The notes under the pieces: generated by a model | What the model saw: the letters and a program-made list of their open reading frames with translations, nothing else | What the model was told of the DNA's origin: nothing | Databases searched by the model: none | Part shown: one piece after another, positions 16,363-25,475 of the stretch | How positions within the stretch are numbered: the first letter of the stretch is position 1 | Layout: every line of letters starts with the position of its first letter | Position numbers and translations under genes: made by a program | NCBI GenBank assembly: GCA_016928575.1 | Contig: JAFGKK010000069.1 | Coordinates: 1-56,064, forward strand | Origin: Anaerolineales bacterium | GTDB taxonomy: Bacteria; Chloroflexota; Anaerolineae; Anaerolineales; RBG-16-64-43 | Direction: 5' to 3' | Length of the DNA: 56,064 nt

Positions 16363-18849
16363 GTGCCGAGGAAAATCTTGATTGCCTTCAGCTTCGCGTT
16401 CTTCCTGGCCGGTTGCGGCACGCTGAACGTGCATATCGAACTCGGAGATACTCCGGTGTCCTCTCCGACTCCGGCTTCCTTGGAAGCCGCCGGCGCAACT
16501 CCCGCCCCGAGTGCGACGCCTTCGAAAACGCCCGAACCTGGCGGACCTCCTTTTAATTCTCCCACGGACGAAGGTCAAATCCCGCAGGGGATCCAAGTGG
16601 TCGATCTGGCGGCCAATCGGGATCATACCTGCGCGGTGACCGATGCGGGCGGGGTGAAATGCTGGGGAAACAACGAACACGGCCAGTTGGGAAACGGGAC
16701 GATAGTCAGCAGCAGCCTCCCGGTAGATGTGTCCGGGGTGACGGACACCGTGGCGGTCACGGCCGGTTGGGGGCACGCCTGCGCGCTCACCGCCGGCGGC
16801 GGGGTGAAATGCTGGGGCTACAACGCCAACGGCGAATTGGGCAACGGACGAACCGCGGACAGCGCCGTGCCGGTGGACGTCCAGGGATTGGAATCGGGGG
16901 CGGTCGCCGTCGACGCGGGCGACGATCACACTTGCGCGGTGACGGAAGACGGCGGATTAAAATGCTGGGGGTGGAACGACTACGGCCAGCTCGGCGATTG
17001 GACGAAGGACGCGCGCAGCATCCCGGTCGCTTCGCCGTTCTTCGGGGGCGGGGTGGCGGACGTGGCCGCGGGCTGGGGCCATACCTGCGTCCGGACGGCC
17101 GAAGGCTGGGCGAAGTGCTGGGGGAACAACGAATACGGGCAATTGGGATTCGGCAAGACGACCGATATCCACCTCCCGGCGGCGGATGTGGTCAACTTGA
17201 GCGGCAGGGTGTTGCAAGTCACGGCGGACGGCGGCCAGACCTGCGCCCTTACCGCCGGAGGCGGAGCGCAATGCTGGGGGAACAACCGCTACGGACAGCT
17301 GGGGGACGGCGCAAATCAAAAGAAGTATGAACCCGTTCCGGTGCAGGGGTTGGCGTCGGGCGTCGGGCGCATCGAAGCCGGTTGGAACCACACCTGTGCC
17401 TCGGCCGGCGGAGGCGAGCTGTTGTGCTGGGGCTGGAACTACTTCGGCCAGCTGGGCGACGGGACGACGCTCAACCGGAATACGCCGGCGCGCGTCCGTC
17501 ACCTGACGGACGGGGTGGTGGAGATCGCCCTGGGTTGGGCCCACACCTGCGTGCTGTCCGAACTCGGCGCGGTGAAATGCTGGGGGGCGAACTCCTCCGG
17601 ACAGCTGGGCGACGGAACCGTGAAGGACAGCGCGGTTCCGCTTGCGGTCGTCGGCCTGCCCGGGGCGGGAGGATCGGCTTCGGAGCGGACCGTCGCGCCC
17701 TCACCGACCGGCCGGGAGACGGAACGGCCGACCCCCGCCGCCACCGCGACCCACACCCCGCCGCCGGAGGTTTCGCGGGCCTTGGCCGTCTCCGTCAACA
17801 GCACGTTCACTTGCGCCTTGATGAGCTGTGGTGCGGTTAATTGCTGGGGAGACAACACCTACGGAGGGTTGGGCGACGGCACCGTGCACGACAGCGCTCT
17901 GCCGGTGGCGGTCCAGGGACTCCGCGGCGACATCGCCGCGATCGCCGTCGGCTCCGCCCACGCCTGCGCGCTGCGGACCGACGGCGCCATGCAGTGCTGG
18001 GGGAAAAACACGTCCGGCCAATTGGGGGGAGGATTTGTTTCCAACGGCAGCAATACCCCGGTGGATGTCGTTGTCCTCGACGGGGAAATCAACGCCATGG
18101 CTCTGGGTTCGGACTATACCTGCGTGTTGACCGCCGCCGGCGGGGTGAAATGCTGGGGCTGGAACCACTCCGGCCAATTAGGCGATGGAACCAATGTCGA
18201 AAGCCGAACGCCGGTCGACGTCGTCGGCCTTTCCGGCGGCGTGATCGCCGTCTCGGCGAGGCTGTCCACCACCTGCGCATTGCTCGAGGGCGGATCGGTG
18301 GAATGCTGGGGCGGGATGGTCGGCGAACCGTCGGGCGACGGCGCGCCTGCGGACAGCAACGTGCCTCTTCCAATTAAAGGATTGTCTTCCGGGATGACAA
18401 GCATCTCCGCGGGCTGGTTTCATGCCTGCGCGCTGACGGCCGGGGGCGGCGCCAAATGCTGGGGGGGCAACAATTACGGCCAGTTGGGAATCGGAACGAA
18501 GTCGCTATGGGAATTCCCGGCGGACGTCGTGGAGCCGGCGGATGATTTCCTGGACATCCGGGTCGGCAACGCGTTTACTTGCGCCCGGACCAAGGCGCGG
18601 GGCGTGAAATGCTGGGGATCGGTCAACGAGGCCCGCCTTTTTGAAGCGCCCTCGTTCACCGATCAGCCCCTGCCGCTGGAGGTTGGCGGACTCTCCGGGG
18701 GCGTCGCCTCCCTGGACGTGGGTTGGGGATACGCGTGTGTGATCACAACCGACGGCGACGTTATGTGCTGGGGATCCAACCGGGACGGGCAATTGGGAGA
18801 CGGCACCCATACGGACCGCATGGCCCCCGGCGTCGTGGTGGAGCTGTGA
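16363..18849 (+). CDS. Double RCC1 propeller lipoprotein (paralog D)
   Basis: The GTG at 16363 is favoured because AGCGAGGAATT precedes it and the signal peptide (PRKILIAFSFAFFLAGC) then has normal length; a GTG at 16333 is the alternative. The 828-residue protein carries seven regular RCC1 blades, a Pro/Thr linker (RPTPAATATHTPPPE) and seven divergent RCC1 blades. In the second propeller blade 4 reads CWGGMVGEPSGDG and blade 6 CWGSVNEAR, so the turn motif is lost while both cysteines stay. The mature start CGTLNVHIELGD is echoed in paralogs E (CGTLQIDIDYGW) and F (CGTLRVDVDLAS). Its stop overlaps the ATG of paralog E (TGATG), suggesting translational coupling. Confidence 0.91.
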   Translation: MPRKILIAFSFAFFLAGCGTLNVHIELGDTPVSSPTPASLEAAGATPAPSATPSKTPEPGGPPFNSPTDEGQIPQGIQVVDLAANRDHTCAVTDAGGVKCWGNNEHGQLGNGTIVSSSLPVDVSGVTDTVAVTAGWGHACALTAGGGVKCWGYNANGELGNGRTADSAVPVDVQGLESGAVAVDAGDDHTCAVTEDGGLKCWGWNDYGQLGDWTKDARSIPVASPFFGGGVADVAAGWGHTCVRTAEGWAKCWGNNEYGQLGFGKTTDIHLPAADVVNLSGRVLQVTADGGQTCALTAGGGAQCWGNNRYGQLGDGANQKKYEPVPVQGLASGVGRIEAGWNHTCASAGGGELLCWGWNYFGQLGDGTTLNRNTPARVRHLTDGVVEIALGWAHTCVLSELGAVKCWGANSSGQLGDGTVKDSAVPLAVVGLPGAGGSASERTVAPSPTGRETERPTPAATATHTPPPEVSRALAVSVNSTFTCALMSCGAVNCWGDNTYGGLGDGTVHDSALPVAVQGLRGDIAAIAVGSAHACALRTDGAMQCWGKNTSGQLGGGFVSNGSNTPVDVVVLDGEINAMALGSDYTCVLTAAGGVKCWGWNHSGQLGDGTNVESRTPVDVVGLSGGVIAVSARLSTTCALLEGGSVECWGGMVGEPSGDGAPADSNVPLPIKGLSSGMTSISAGWFHACALTAGGGAKCWGGNNYGQLGIGTKSLWEFPADVVEPADDFLDIRVGNAFTCARTKARGVKCWGSVNEARLFEAPSFTDQPLPLEVGGLSGGVASLDVGWGYACVITTDGDVMCWGSNRDGQLGDGTHTDRMAPGVVVEL

Positions 18850-20303
18850 TGAAACTGTCGCTTGATTTTCTTGTTCGGTCATGGGCAAGGGCGAGGCGCT
18901 TGCGGCGGACGGCGAAAGCGGAACGCTTGCCGGCGGTGACGTTGTGCCTCCTCCTGGCCGGCTGCGGCACCCTGCAGATCGATATCGACTACGGATGGAC
19001 CCCGGCTTCCGCGGGTTCGCAAACCGCCACCCTCTCCGCGACGCAAACGCTGTCGCCGCTCCCCCCCACTCCGTCGCGGACCTGGAGCCAAACCCCCGCC
19101 CGGCTGGAGACCGACACCCCGGCCCCGGGGGCTCCGTCCATCCTCCGCGCCGCCGCAATTACCTCCGGCGAAAACCACACCTGCATCGTCACCGACTCCG
19201 GCCGGGTATTGTGCTGGGGCAACAACGAGCACGGCCAGCTCGGCGATGGAACGATGGTCAACCGTGCCGTCCCTGTCGCGGCGGCCGGGGTGGAGAACGC
19301 CATGGCGGTGGCCGCGGGCTGGAAGCACACCTGCGCCCTTACCTGGGAGGGGAAGGTGCTATGCTGGGGCTACAACAGGAACGGCGAACTTGGCAACGGC
19401 AAGACTGTCGACAGCAGCCTTCCGGTGGAGGTCGGCGGCCTGGCTTCCGGGATCCGGACGATCGGCACCAAGGAAGACCATACCTGCACCGCGTCGATCG
19501 AAGGCGGCGTGCAGTGCTGGGGGTACAACGAATTCGGCCAGTTGGGCGACGGGACCCGGACCAGCCGCAGCGTGCCGGTTGATGTTCCGGGATTGGCGGC
19601 TGTGGTCTGGGAAGTGGTGACCGGGTGGGGGCACACGTGCATCCTTTCCGAGGACGGAGCGGTGCGGTGCTGGGGGAACAACGAGTACGGACAATTGGGG
19701 TACGGCCAGGAGGCGACCCTGCGGCTTGCTCCGGTGGATGTCCTCGGCCTGCAAAGCGGGGTGATCGGCATCAGCGCCGCCGGCGCCCAGACCTGCGCGC
19801 TCCTTAACGGCGGCGCGGTCCGCTGCTGGGGGAATAACAAATACGGCCAGCTCGGAGACGGGACGACGGAGATCCGCCTCGGCCCGGCGGCGGTCGCGGG
19901 GCTCGGGCAGGGGGCCGCCCGGGTAGCGGCGGGGTGGAACCACACCTGCGCCGTGATGGGCAACGGCGAATTGAAATGCTGGGGCTGGAATTACTACGGG
20001 CAGTTGGGCGATGAAACCAAAATCCTGCAGACCCGGCCGGTAAACGTGCGCCGTTTGATGGAGGACGCGGTCGAGGCCGCCCTCGGCTGGGCGCATACCT
20101 GCGCCATCACGGCCGGAGGCAGCGTGAAATGCTGGGGGCGGAACGATTCCGGCCAGCTCGGCGACGGGACAACCATCGACAGCCCGGTCCCGCTGGCCGT
20201 CGTCGGATTATCCGGGACCTCCGGTTTGACCCCGACGTCGGAATTCAGGCCGACGTTGACCGGCACGCGGGCCGTAACCTACACGGCAACCCCCGGAGAA
20301 TAA
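18849..20303 (+). CDS. Single RCC1 propeller lipoprotein (paralog E)
   Basis: The ATG overlaps the stop of paralog D by one base. The 484-residue product has a long, strongly basic N-region (RSWARARRLRRTAKAER) before the hydrophobic core and lipobox LLLAGC, then a Pro/Thr tether and seven RCC1 blades. Blade signatures match those of A, the second half of C, the first half of D, and F: NNEHGQLG in blade 1, NRNGELGNG in blade 2, EDHTC in blade 3, NNEYGQLGYG in blade 4, NNKYGQLGDGT in blade 5, WNYYGQLG in blade 6. A Thr/Pro-rich tail of about 30 residues follows the last blade. The basic N-region may reflect an over-long start, but no better start is visible. Confidence 0.9.
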   Translation: MKLSLDFLVRSWARARRLRRTAKAERLPAVTLCLLLAGCGTLQIDIDYGWTPASAGSQTATLSATQTLSPLPPTPSRTWSQTPARLETDTPAPGAPSILRAAAITSGENHTCIVTDSGRVLCWGNNEHGQLGDGTMVNRAVPVAAAGVENAMAVAAGWKHTCALTWEGKVLCWGYNRNGELGNGKTVDSSLPVEVGGLASGIRTIGTKEDHTCTASIEGGVQCWGYNEFGQLGDGTRTSRSVPVDVPGLAAVVWEVVTGWGHTCILSEDGAVRCWGNNEYGQLGYGQEATLRLAPVDVLGLQSGVIGISAAGAQTCALLNGGAVRCWGNNKYGQLGDGTTEIRLGPAAVAGLGQGAARVAAGWNHTCAVMGNGELKCWGWNYYGQLGDETKILQTRPVNVRRLMEDAVEAALGWAHTCAITAGGSVKCWGRNDSGQLGDGTTIDSPVPLAVVGLSGTSGLTPTSEFRPTLTGTRAVTYTATPGE

Positions 20304-20509
20304 AAAGCCCATCCCCGGGAGTCTCCGGGAAGAAATTGTGATCTCCATAAAAAACTCCCCCCAAGAGCACTTCCCCCCATGCTTTTGGAATGGGGGGCTG
20401 AGGAATTCATCCATAACCTATATGGAACCCGGGGAGGAGGGCGCGCGGGCCCGCGCGGGAGCGGCAAAATGATCGTTGCGACCACGGATTTTTTGGAGCG
20501 GAAAAGGCG
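20304..20509. repeat. Intergenic hairpins between paralogs E and F
   Basis: CCCCCCAT (20373-20380) pairs with ATGGGGGG (20390-20397) as a short stem, and CGCGCGGGCCCGCGCG (20442-20457) is a perfect 16-base palindrome. Neither is followed by a T run, so they are not typical terminators. GGAGCGGAAAAGGCG just before 20510 serves paralog F. Confidence 0.5.
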
Positions 20510-21979
20510 ATGCGGATAACGAATGGGGCGGTGCCGCTTGCGGCCGCCGGGCTGACAGCCTTGCTGGTGGGCTGCGGGACTCTCCGGGTCGACGTGGATC
20601 TGGCATCGAATACCGGGGGCACCGCCACGGCTTTCCCTTCCTCCACGTCCCTTCCACCGCTGGTGTTTGCGCAAACGCGCATATCTCCCAGCCCCTCGCC
20701 GACCCGGGAAGCCACGCCGACGCCGACGGTCCACGGCCTGGCTTTTTCGGGCGCCATCGCCGTCGCGGCCGGCAAGGCGCATACCTGCGCCGCATTCGAC
20801 GACGGCGTTGTGAAATGCTGGGGGTTGAACGAGCATGGACAATTGGGGAACGGCGGGGCGGTCGACAGCAACGTCCCGGTTGCGGTGGCGGGGTTGGCGG
20901 ACGCACGGGCGCTCGCGGCGGGTTGGGCTCACACCTGCGCCCTGACCCGTTCCGGCGGCGTGAAATGCTGGGGATACGGCAGGAACGGCGAACTCGGCAA
21001 CGGCGGAAACGCCGACAGCCACGTACCGGTGCAGGTCGTCGGCCTGACTTCGGGCGTGGTCGCGATCGAAGCCGGGGACGACCACACCTGCGCGGTGACC
21101 GCCGCCGGCGGCGTGAAATGCTGGGGATACAACCCCTACGGCCAGCTGGGCGACGGGACAACGGCCAACCGCAGCGTTCCCGTCCCGGCGAACGGCTTGG
21201 CCGGCGGAGTCCGCGCGGTGACGGCCGGGTGGGGGCACACCTGCATCCTCACGGCGGAAAAGAGCGTCCAGTGCTGGGGCAACAACGAGTATGGCCAGCT
21301 GGGGTACGGCGAAACGGAGGAGTACCGATTCACCCCGATGAACGTGAAAGGATTGGCGCGGAGCGCCGAACAGATCTCGGCCGACGGCGGCCAGGCCTGT
21401 GCGCTTACGATCTACGGCGGAATCCGATGCTGGGGCAACAATGAATACGGACAGCTGGGCGACGGGACGGTGGTAAACCGCAGCGCCCCGGTTGCGGTCG
21501 GAGGTTTGGCGCAGGGGATGCGCTGGGCGGAAGCCGGCTGGAACCACACCTGCGGCATCGACCGGAACGGCGCCGTGCTGTGCTGGGGATGGAACAATTT
21601 CGGACAGTTGGGCGACGGAACGAAGGCGACCCGGTCCAAACCTTCCGGAGTGTACGGGTTAACCGAGGGAACGGCGGCCGTCGCCGTCGGCCGGGCTTAC
21701 ACCTGCGCGGCGGCGGAATCGGGCGGAGTGAAATGCTGGGGGCTGAACGACGTCGGCCAACTCGGCGACGGCACCTACGAGGACAGCCAGGTCCCGGTGC
21801 GGGTTTTCGGATTGGGGGATCGGACCTCGCCGGCGGAACCGCCCGCCGAAACGGGCGTTCCGACGGCAACCGTCACGCCGGCCACCCCGACGATGACATC
21901 GACGGCGGTCCTTCCGACGGACAACGTGCCGCCCCCGGGGATGAAGATGGCGACGCACACGCCCACCCCGAAGCGGTAG
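20510..21979 (+). CDS. Single RCC1 propeller lipoprotein (paralog F)
   Basis: A 489-residue lipoprotein with signal MRITNGAVPL... and lipobox LLVGC, the mature start CGTLRVDVDLAS shared with D and E, a Thr/Pro tether and seven RCC1 blades. The blade-specific signatures of the family are clear (LNEHGQLG, GRNGELGNG, GDDHTC, NNEYGQLGYG, GWNHTC with WNNFGQLG). Every blade holds the paired cysteines nine residues apart. It ends in a long Thr/Pro/Val-rich tail of about 55 residues (GVPTATVTPATPTMTST), which looks like a linker to a lost second domain. It is 206 bases behind paralog E with hairpins between, so it may have separate transcription. Confidence 0.91.
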   Translation: MRITNGAVPLAAAGLTALLVGCGTLRVDVDLASNTGGTATAFPSSTSLPPLVFAQTRISPSPSPTREATPTPTVHGLAFSGAIAVAAGKAHTCAAFDDGVVKCWGLNEHGQLGNGGAVDSNVPVAVAGLADARALAAGWAHTCALTRSGGVKCWGYGRNGELGNGGNADSHVPVQVVGLTSGVVAIEAGDDHTCAVTAAGGVKCWGYNPYGQLGDGTTANRSVPVPANGLAGGVRAVTAGWGHTCILTAEKSVQCWGNNEYGQLGYGETEEYRFTPMNVKGLARSAEQISADGGQACALTIYGGIRCWGNNEYGQLGDGTVVNRSAPVAVGGLAQGMRWAEAGWNHTCGIDRNGAVLCWGWNNFGQLGDGTKATRSKPSGVYGLTEGTAAVAVGRAYTCAAAESGGVKCWGLNDVGQLGDGTYEDSQVPVRVFGLGDRTSPAEPPAETGVPTATVTPATPTMTSTAVLPTDNVPPPGMKMATHTPTPKR

Positions 21980-21989
21980 AAGGATTAAG

Positions 21990-22090
21990 CCGGTTTTTCG
22001 TTACTCCTCGGCTGGCGATTGTCATGCCGGCGCCAGCCCTCGGCGTGTTCTTCGCCGGGGGCAGGCGCCGGCGTGACGATCGCCGGCCGA
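21990..22090. repeat. Dispersed palindromic repeat, copy 2
   Basis: The stretch with TCATGCCGGCGCCAGCCC and the near-complement GGGCAGGCGCCGGCGTGA (22022-22076) forms a large imperfect palindrome around GTGTTCTTC. The segment 21990-22062 reappears in reverse complement at about 34873-34944 with few differences. It separates paralog F from the histidine kinase gene. Confidence 0.8.
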
Positions 22091-22263
22091 GAAGAAACAT
22101 TTTCCAAAGCCATCATTCTTTAGAGATGGGCTGGGAGAATTTGCTTTGGAACGCAGTGATGGAAGGAGGGGATGAGGGGGAACAAAAAAGGTTTTTCCCC
22201 GGCCGTTTATAAAATTCCTTCATTGGGGTGTGGCAGATACCTTCTGAAGGTTTCCTATTGGGC

Positions 22264-23178
22264 TCACGCCACCGGCAATGAGACGGCGAAGATCGTCCCG
22301 CGCCTGCCGTCCCGCCGGCTGCGGACCGTCACGCTCCCCGCGTGCCGGTCCGCGACGCGCCGGACCAGCGCCAACCCCAACCCGCTGCCCTCGCATCCGC
22401 GCGCGTTCGAGCCGCGGTACAGCTCCTCGAACAGGCGCGGAATCTCGTCCGCGGGAATTCCCGGGCCGGTGTCGGCGATTTCCACCAACACATGGCGGGC
22501 TTGCTCGATCGCCCGCACCTCCACCGCGTCCCCGCGGCCGCTGTACTTCATCGCGTTCTCGACCAGGTTGAAGAACATCAGGCTGAGCAGGTCGCGGTCG
22601 CCGGTGATCTGGGGCAGCGGCCAGGGGACGCTCGGCACCACCAGCCGCAAATCCCGACCGGCCCCCGACGGATGCGCCCGCATGGCGTCGACCGTCTCCC
22701 GCAGAAGTTCGCCGAGGTCGACCTTGGCATTTTCCAGAGGGATCTCCTCCAAGTCCGCCAGCTTGCGCAAGCCCGAGGTCAGACGCGCCAACCGTTCCAC
22801 TTGATGCTGGATGTCGGGGATGGCGGAAGCCGCCGCCCCCGGCGTTCCGGCGCCTTCCAGGTTGGCCAGCGCGGCGCGGATCCCCGTCAGCGGATTCTTA
22901 AGCTCGTGGTCCAGCCGGCGGATGAAGCGCCGCTGGGCTTCCGCGTGCTTCATCCGTTCGCGGGCGGTAAGGAAGCTGCGCTGGCGGACGAAAGCCCGCC
23001 GGCTCAGCACGGCGGACAGCCATACGGCGCTGAGGAGCAGGCCGCCGAAGAACGCCAGCAGGCCGAAGTCGATCTTAACGCTGAGCAGCGGGACGGGTTG
23101 CCAGAGACGCTGAAGCAGGACCATGGCCGCCGCGCCCAGGAGCGCCGGCGCGCAGGCCGCCGCGATGCGCAGTTTCAT
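22264..23178 (-). CDS. Sensor histidine kinase
   Basis: The 304-residue protein has two N-terminal membrane segments (about 6-23 and 36-58) with almost no extracytoplasmic loop, then a HisKA-type helix pair with the H-box RRLDHELKNPLTG (His91). The HATPase_c domain shows the N-box NLVENAMKYS, DTGPGIP and GSGLGLALVRRV. The lack of a sensory loop suggests it senses membrane state or relies on a partner. Its ATG overlaps the stop of the response regulator by four bases (ATGA), so the two form a two-component operon inside the RCC1 array. Confidence 0.93.
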   Translation of the reverse strand: MKLRIAAACAPALLGAAAMVLLQRLWQPVPLLSVKIDFGLLAFFGGLLLSAVWLSAVLSRRAFVRQRSFLTARERMKHAEAQRRFIRRLDHELKNPLTGIRAALANLEGAGTPGAAASAIPDIQHQVERLARLTSGLRKLADLEEIPLENAKVDLGELLRETVDAMRAHPSGAGRDLRLVVPSVPWPLPQITGDRDLLSLMFFNLVENAMKYSGRGDAVEVRAIEQARHVLVEIADTGPGIPADEIPRLFEELYRGSNARGCEGSGLGLALVRRVADRHAGSVTVRSRRDGRRGTIFAVSLPVA

Positions 23179-23894
23179 TGCTCGCCTTCCACCGCCGCGC
23201 GGTAGCGGTACCCTTCGCCGGTGACCGTCTCGATGTAGCGCGGCTCCTCGGCCTCATCCCCCAGCGCGCGGCGCAGTTCGGCGATGCGGGTGTCCACCGC
23301 GCGGGTTCCGGCGGGGTAATCCCAGCCCCAGACCGCATCCAGCAGCCGCTCGCGGGTGATCAGCTCGTCCGGGTGGGTCATCAGGTATTCCAACAGCGAG
23401 AGCGCCTTGGGTGTGAGGTTGATGACTTTCCCGTTCAGCGCCGCCCGCCGCGCGCGCCGGTCGAGGACCAATCCGGCGGAGGTGATCTTCCAGGCCGAGG
23501 ACAGCGGGACCGGCGAGCTTTGCGCCCGGCGAAGGACCGCCCGCGCCCGGGCCAGCAGTTCGCGCGGATCGAACGGCTTGTTGAGGTAATCGTCCGCCCC
23601 CTCCTCGAGCGCCATCGCGCGTTCGCCGGCCTCCCCCACCTGGGTCAGCAGGATCACCGGCAGACGGCTGCCCTGCGAGCGCAGGGTCCGCAGCACCGCC
23701 CGCCCGTCCATCTTCGGCATCAATACATCGAGGATCATCAGGTCCGGCGCCTGCTTCTCCACTTCCTGCAGGGCGGCTTTGCCGTCGGCCGCGCAACGCA
23801 CGCCGTATCCCGCGCGCTGCAGGAACGCGCTCAGGTGCTCGGTGATCGAGGGTTCGTCGTCGACCAGAAGGATGTTCGCGGCCGGTTGGGTCAT
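23175..23894 (-). CDS. OmpR/PhoB-family response regulator
   Basis: The start at 23894 gives a 239-residue protein whose receiver domain begins at once with ANILLVDDEPSITEHL; the upstream extension has no family sense. The phospho-acceptor is Asp56 in LMILDVLMPKMDG, and the conserved lysine is in DDYLNKPFDPREL. The C-terminal winged helix (about 140-235) shows LTPKALSLLEYLMTHPDELITRERLL and GEGYRYR. It is the cytoplasmic DNA-binding partner of the overlapping histidine kinase. The 242-base region upstream is shared with the divergent RCC1 paralog G, which makes G a natural regulatory candidate, though no operator was identified. Confidence 0.93.
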   Translation of the reverse strand: MTQPAANILLVDDEPSITEHLSAFLQRAGYGVRCAADGKAALQEVEKQAPDLMILDVLMPKMDGRAVLRTLRSQGSRLPVILLTQVGEAGERAMALEEGADDYLNKPFDPRELLARARAVLRRAQSSPVPLSSAWKITSAGLVLDRRARRAALNGKVINLTPKALSLLEYLMTHPDELITRERLLDAVWGWDYPAGTRAVDTRIAELRRALGDEAEEPRYIETVTGEGYRYRAAVEGEQ

Positions 23895-24136
23895 GGGCGT
23901 CTGCCTTGGCGGATTCCGCCGGGGAATGGGGTATATGATACTGTGTTTTCCGGCGGAGCGGTATCGCGCCGCCGCCCGGATCCTGCGCCGACCGCCGACG
24001 ACGGTCACGCCCAACGCCGAGAGCGGCGGCCGGATTTGGGATACAATCAACGTACCCGGGCAGGTTTTTTCGGCGTGATCCGGAACGGATCGCACGCAGG
24101 CTGCCTGACGGAAGAATCCCTCTGGAGGTGGGCACC

Positions 24137-25258
24137 ATGCGCCGTTCACCAGCAATCGCCGCCGGATTATCCCTGCCGCTGATCGCGTTCGCCTCCGCCT
24201 GCGGCCTATCCATGGGAGGCGGGGCGTCAGGCTCCTCCGCCCTCTCCGCCGGAGGGAACCAGACCTGCCTGATTGCGGCCGGCGGCGCGAAGTGCTGGGG
24301 CGACAACCGCGTCGGACAGCTCGGCGACGGGACGATGGAGAACCGCAACGTTCCCACGCCGGTCACCATCCTGAGCGAAAAGCCAACCGCCATCGCCGTC
24401 GGGTACACCTACGCCTGTGCCCTCACCGCGTCCGGCGGGATCTTTTGCTGGGGCAGCATGGTCTTGGATTCTCCGGATGGCGGACAATTCGACGGATATC
24501 GGGCGGTGGCCGCCGGAACCACCCATATCTGCGGTCTGACGACCTCGGGCGGGGTGAAATGCTGGGGCAGCAACGCTTTCGGCGCCCTGGGGGACGGCAG
24601 CACCGAGGACCGGCCGGTCCCCGTCGAAGTCTCGGGATTGGGACGCGGGGTGAGCGCCATCGCCGTCGGCGTGGATTTCTCCTGCGCGGTGCACAACCGC
24701 GGCGTGAAATGCTGGGGGTCCAACGACACCGGCCAGCTCGGCAACGGATCGTATTCCGGAAGCATCATCCCGTCGGATGCGTCCGGGCTGCAATCGGACG
24801 TGGCCGGCATAGCGGCCGGCGTGTTTCACGCCTGCGCCTGGAAAACTTCCGGCGAAGTCTGGTGCTGGGGGGACAATCTGATCGGGGAACTGGGCGACGG
24901 AAGCGGGACCAACAGCCCCTTCCCGGTCCGGGTGATCGGCCTGGAGGAGGGGGCGAAGGCGGTGGCGGTCGGCGGCAGCCATACCTGCGCGTTGACCAAG
25001 ACCGGCGGTGTGAATTGCTGGGGCGGCAACTCCTCCGGGCAGCTGGGCGACGGCTCGACGACCGATCGCAACGCCCCCGCGACCGTATCCGGGCTCTCGA
25101 GCGGCGTGGCCGCCATCGCCGCGGGCGGAAGCCACACCTGCGCCCTGCTCGATAACGGTTCGGTGAAGTGTTGGGGATTGAACGACGACGGCCAGTTGGG
25201 GAACGGGGGCAACGCCAACAGCAACACCCCGGTCAACGTGGCCTTCCCGGCGGGCTGA
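24137..25258 (+). CDS. Single RCC1 propeller lipoprotein (paralog G)
   Basis: The ATG at 24137 follows TGGAGG; a GTG at 24128 overlaps that site and is less likely. The 373-residue protein has a lipobox FASAC, a very short tether and seven RCC1 blades. It lacks the Thr/Pro linker and most blade-specific signatures of paralogs A to F. Blade 2 is shortened (CWGSMVLDSPDGGQFDGY), and blade 3 has GALGDG in place of GQLGDG. The cysteine pair is present in all seven blades. It is transcribed away from the two-component operon. Confidence 0.9.
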   Translation: MRRSPAIAAGLSLPLIAFASACGLSMGGGASGSSALSAGGNQTCLIAAGGAKCWGDNRVGQLGDGTMENRNVPTPVTILSEKPTAIAVGYTYACALTASGGIFCWGSMVLDSPDGGQFDGYRAVAAGTTHICGLTTSGGVKCWGSNAFGALGDGSTEDRPVPVEVSGLGRGVSAIAVGVDFSCAVHNRGVKCWGSNDTGQLGNGSYSGSIIPSDASGLQSDVAGIAAGVFHACAWKTSGEVWCWGDNLIGELGDGSGTNSPFPVRVIGLEEGAKAVAVGGSHTCALTKTGGVNCWGGNSSGQLGDGSTTDRNAPATVSGLSSGVAAIAAGGSHTCALLDNGSVKCWGLNDDGQLGNGGNANSNTPVNVAFPAG

Positions 25259-25475
25259 AAGGGGCCGCAAGGGGCTTGGGGTAGTCGTGGCGTGCCCCGC
25301 TCCGCTTCCTCGAGCGGGGCCGGGGTAGCCCGCGCTTCCTGCGGGCGAATCCCTGGCCCAGCCCGGCCGGGCGAAACCATCCTTTTTTACACTTTTCAGG
25401 ACACGCCAAGGTTCAGCAGGACCCGCTCGCCAAGACGATTTCCAAACGCCGCAGGGAGCACCTTTCTCCGCTCCC
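25259..25475. repeat. Convergent intergenic hairpins
   Basis: GCCCCGCT and AGCGGGGC (about 25295-25322), and GCCCGC with GCGGGC (about 25329-25347), form two adjacent GC stems between the convergent paralog G and mreB-like gene. They could act as a bidirectional terminator, but no T tract follows. Confidence 0.4.
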
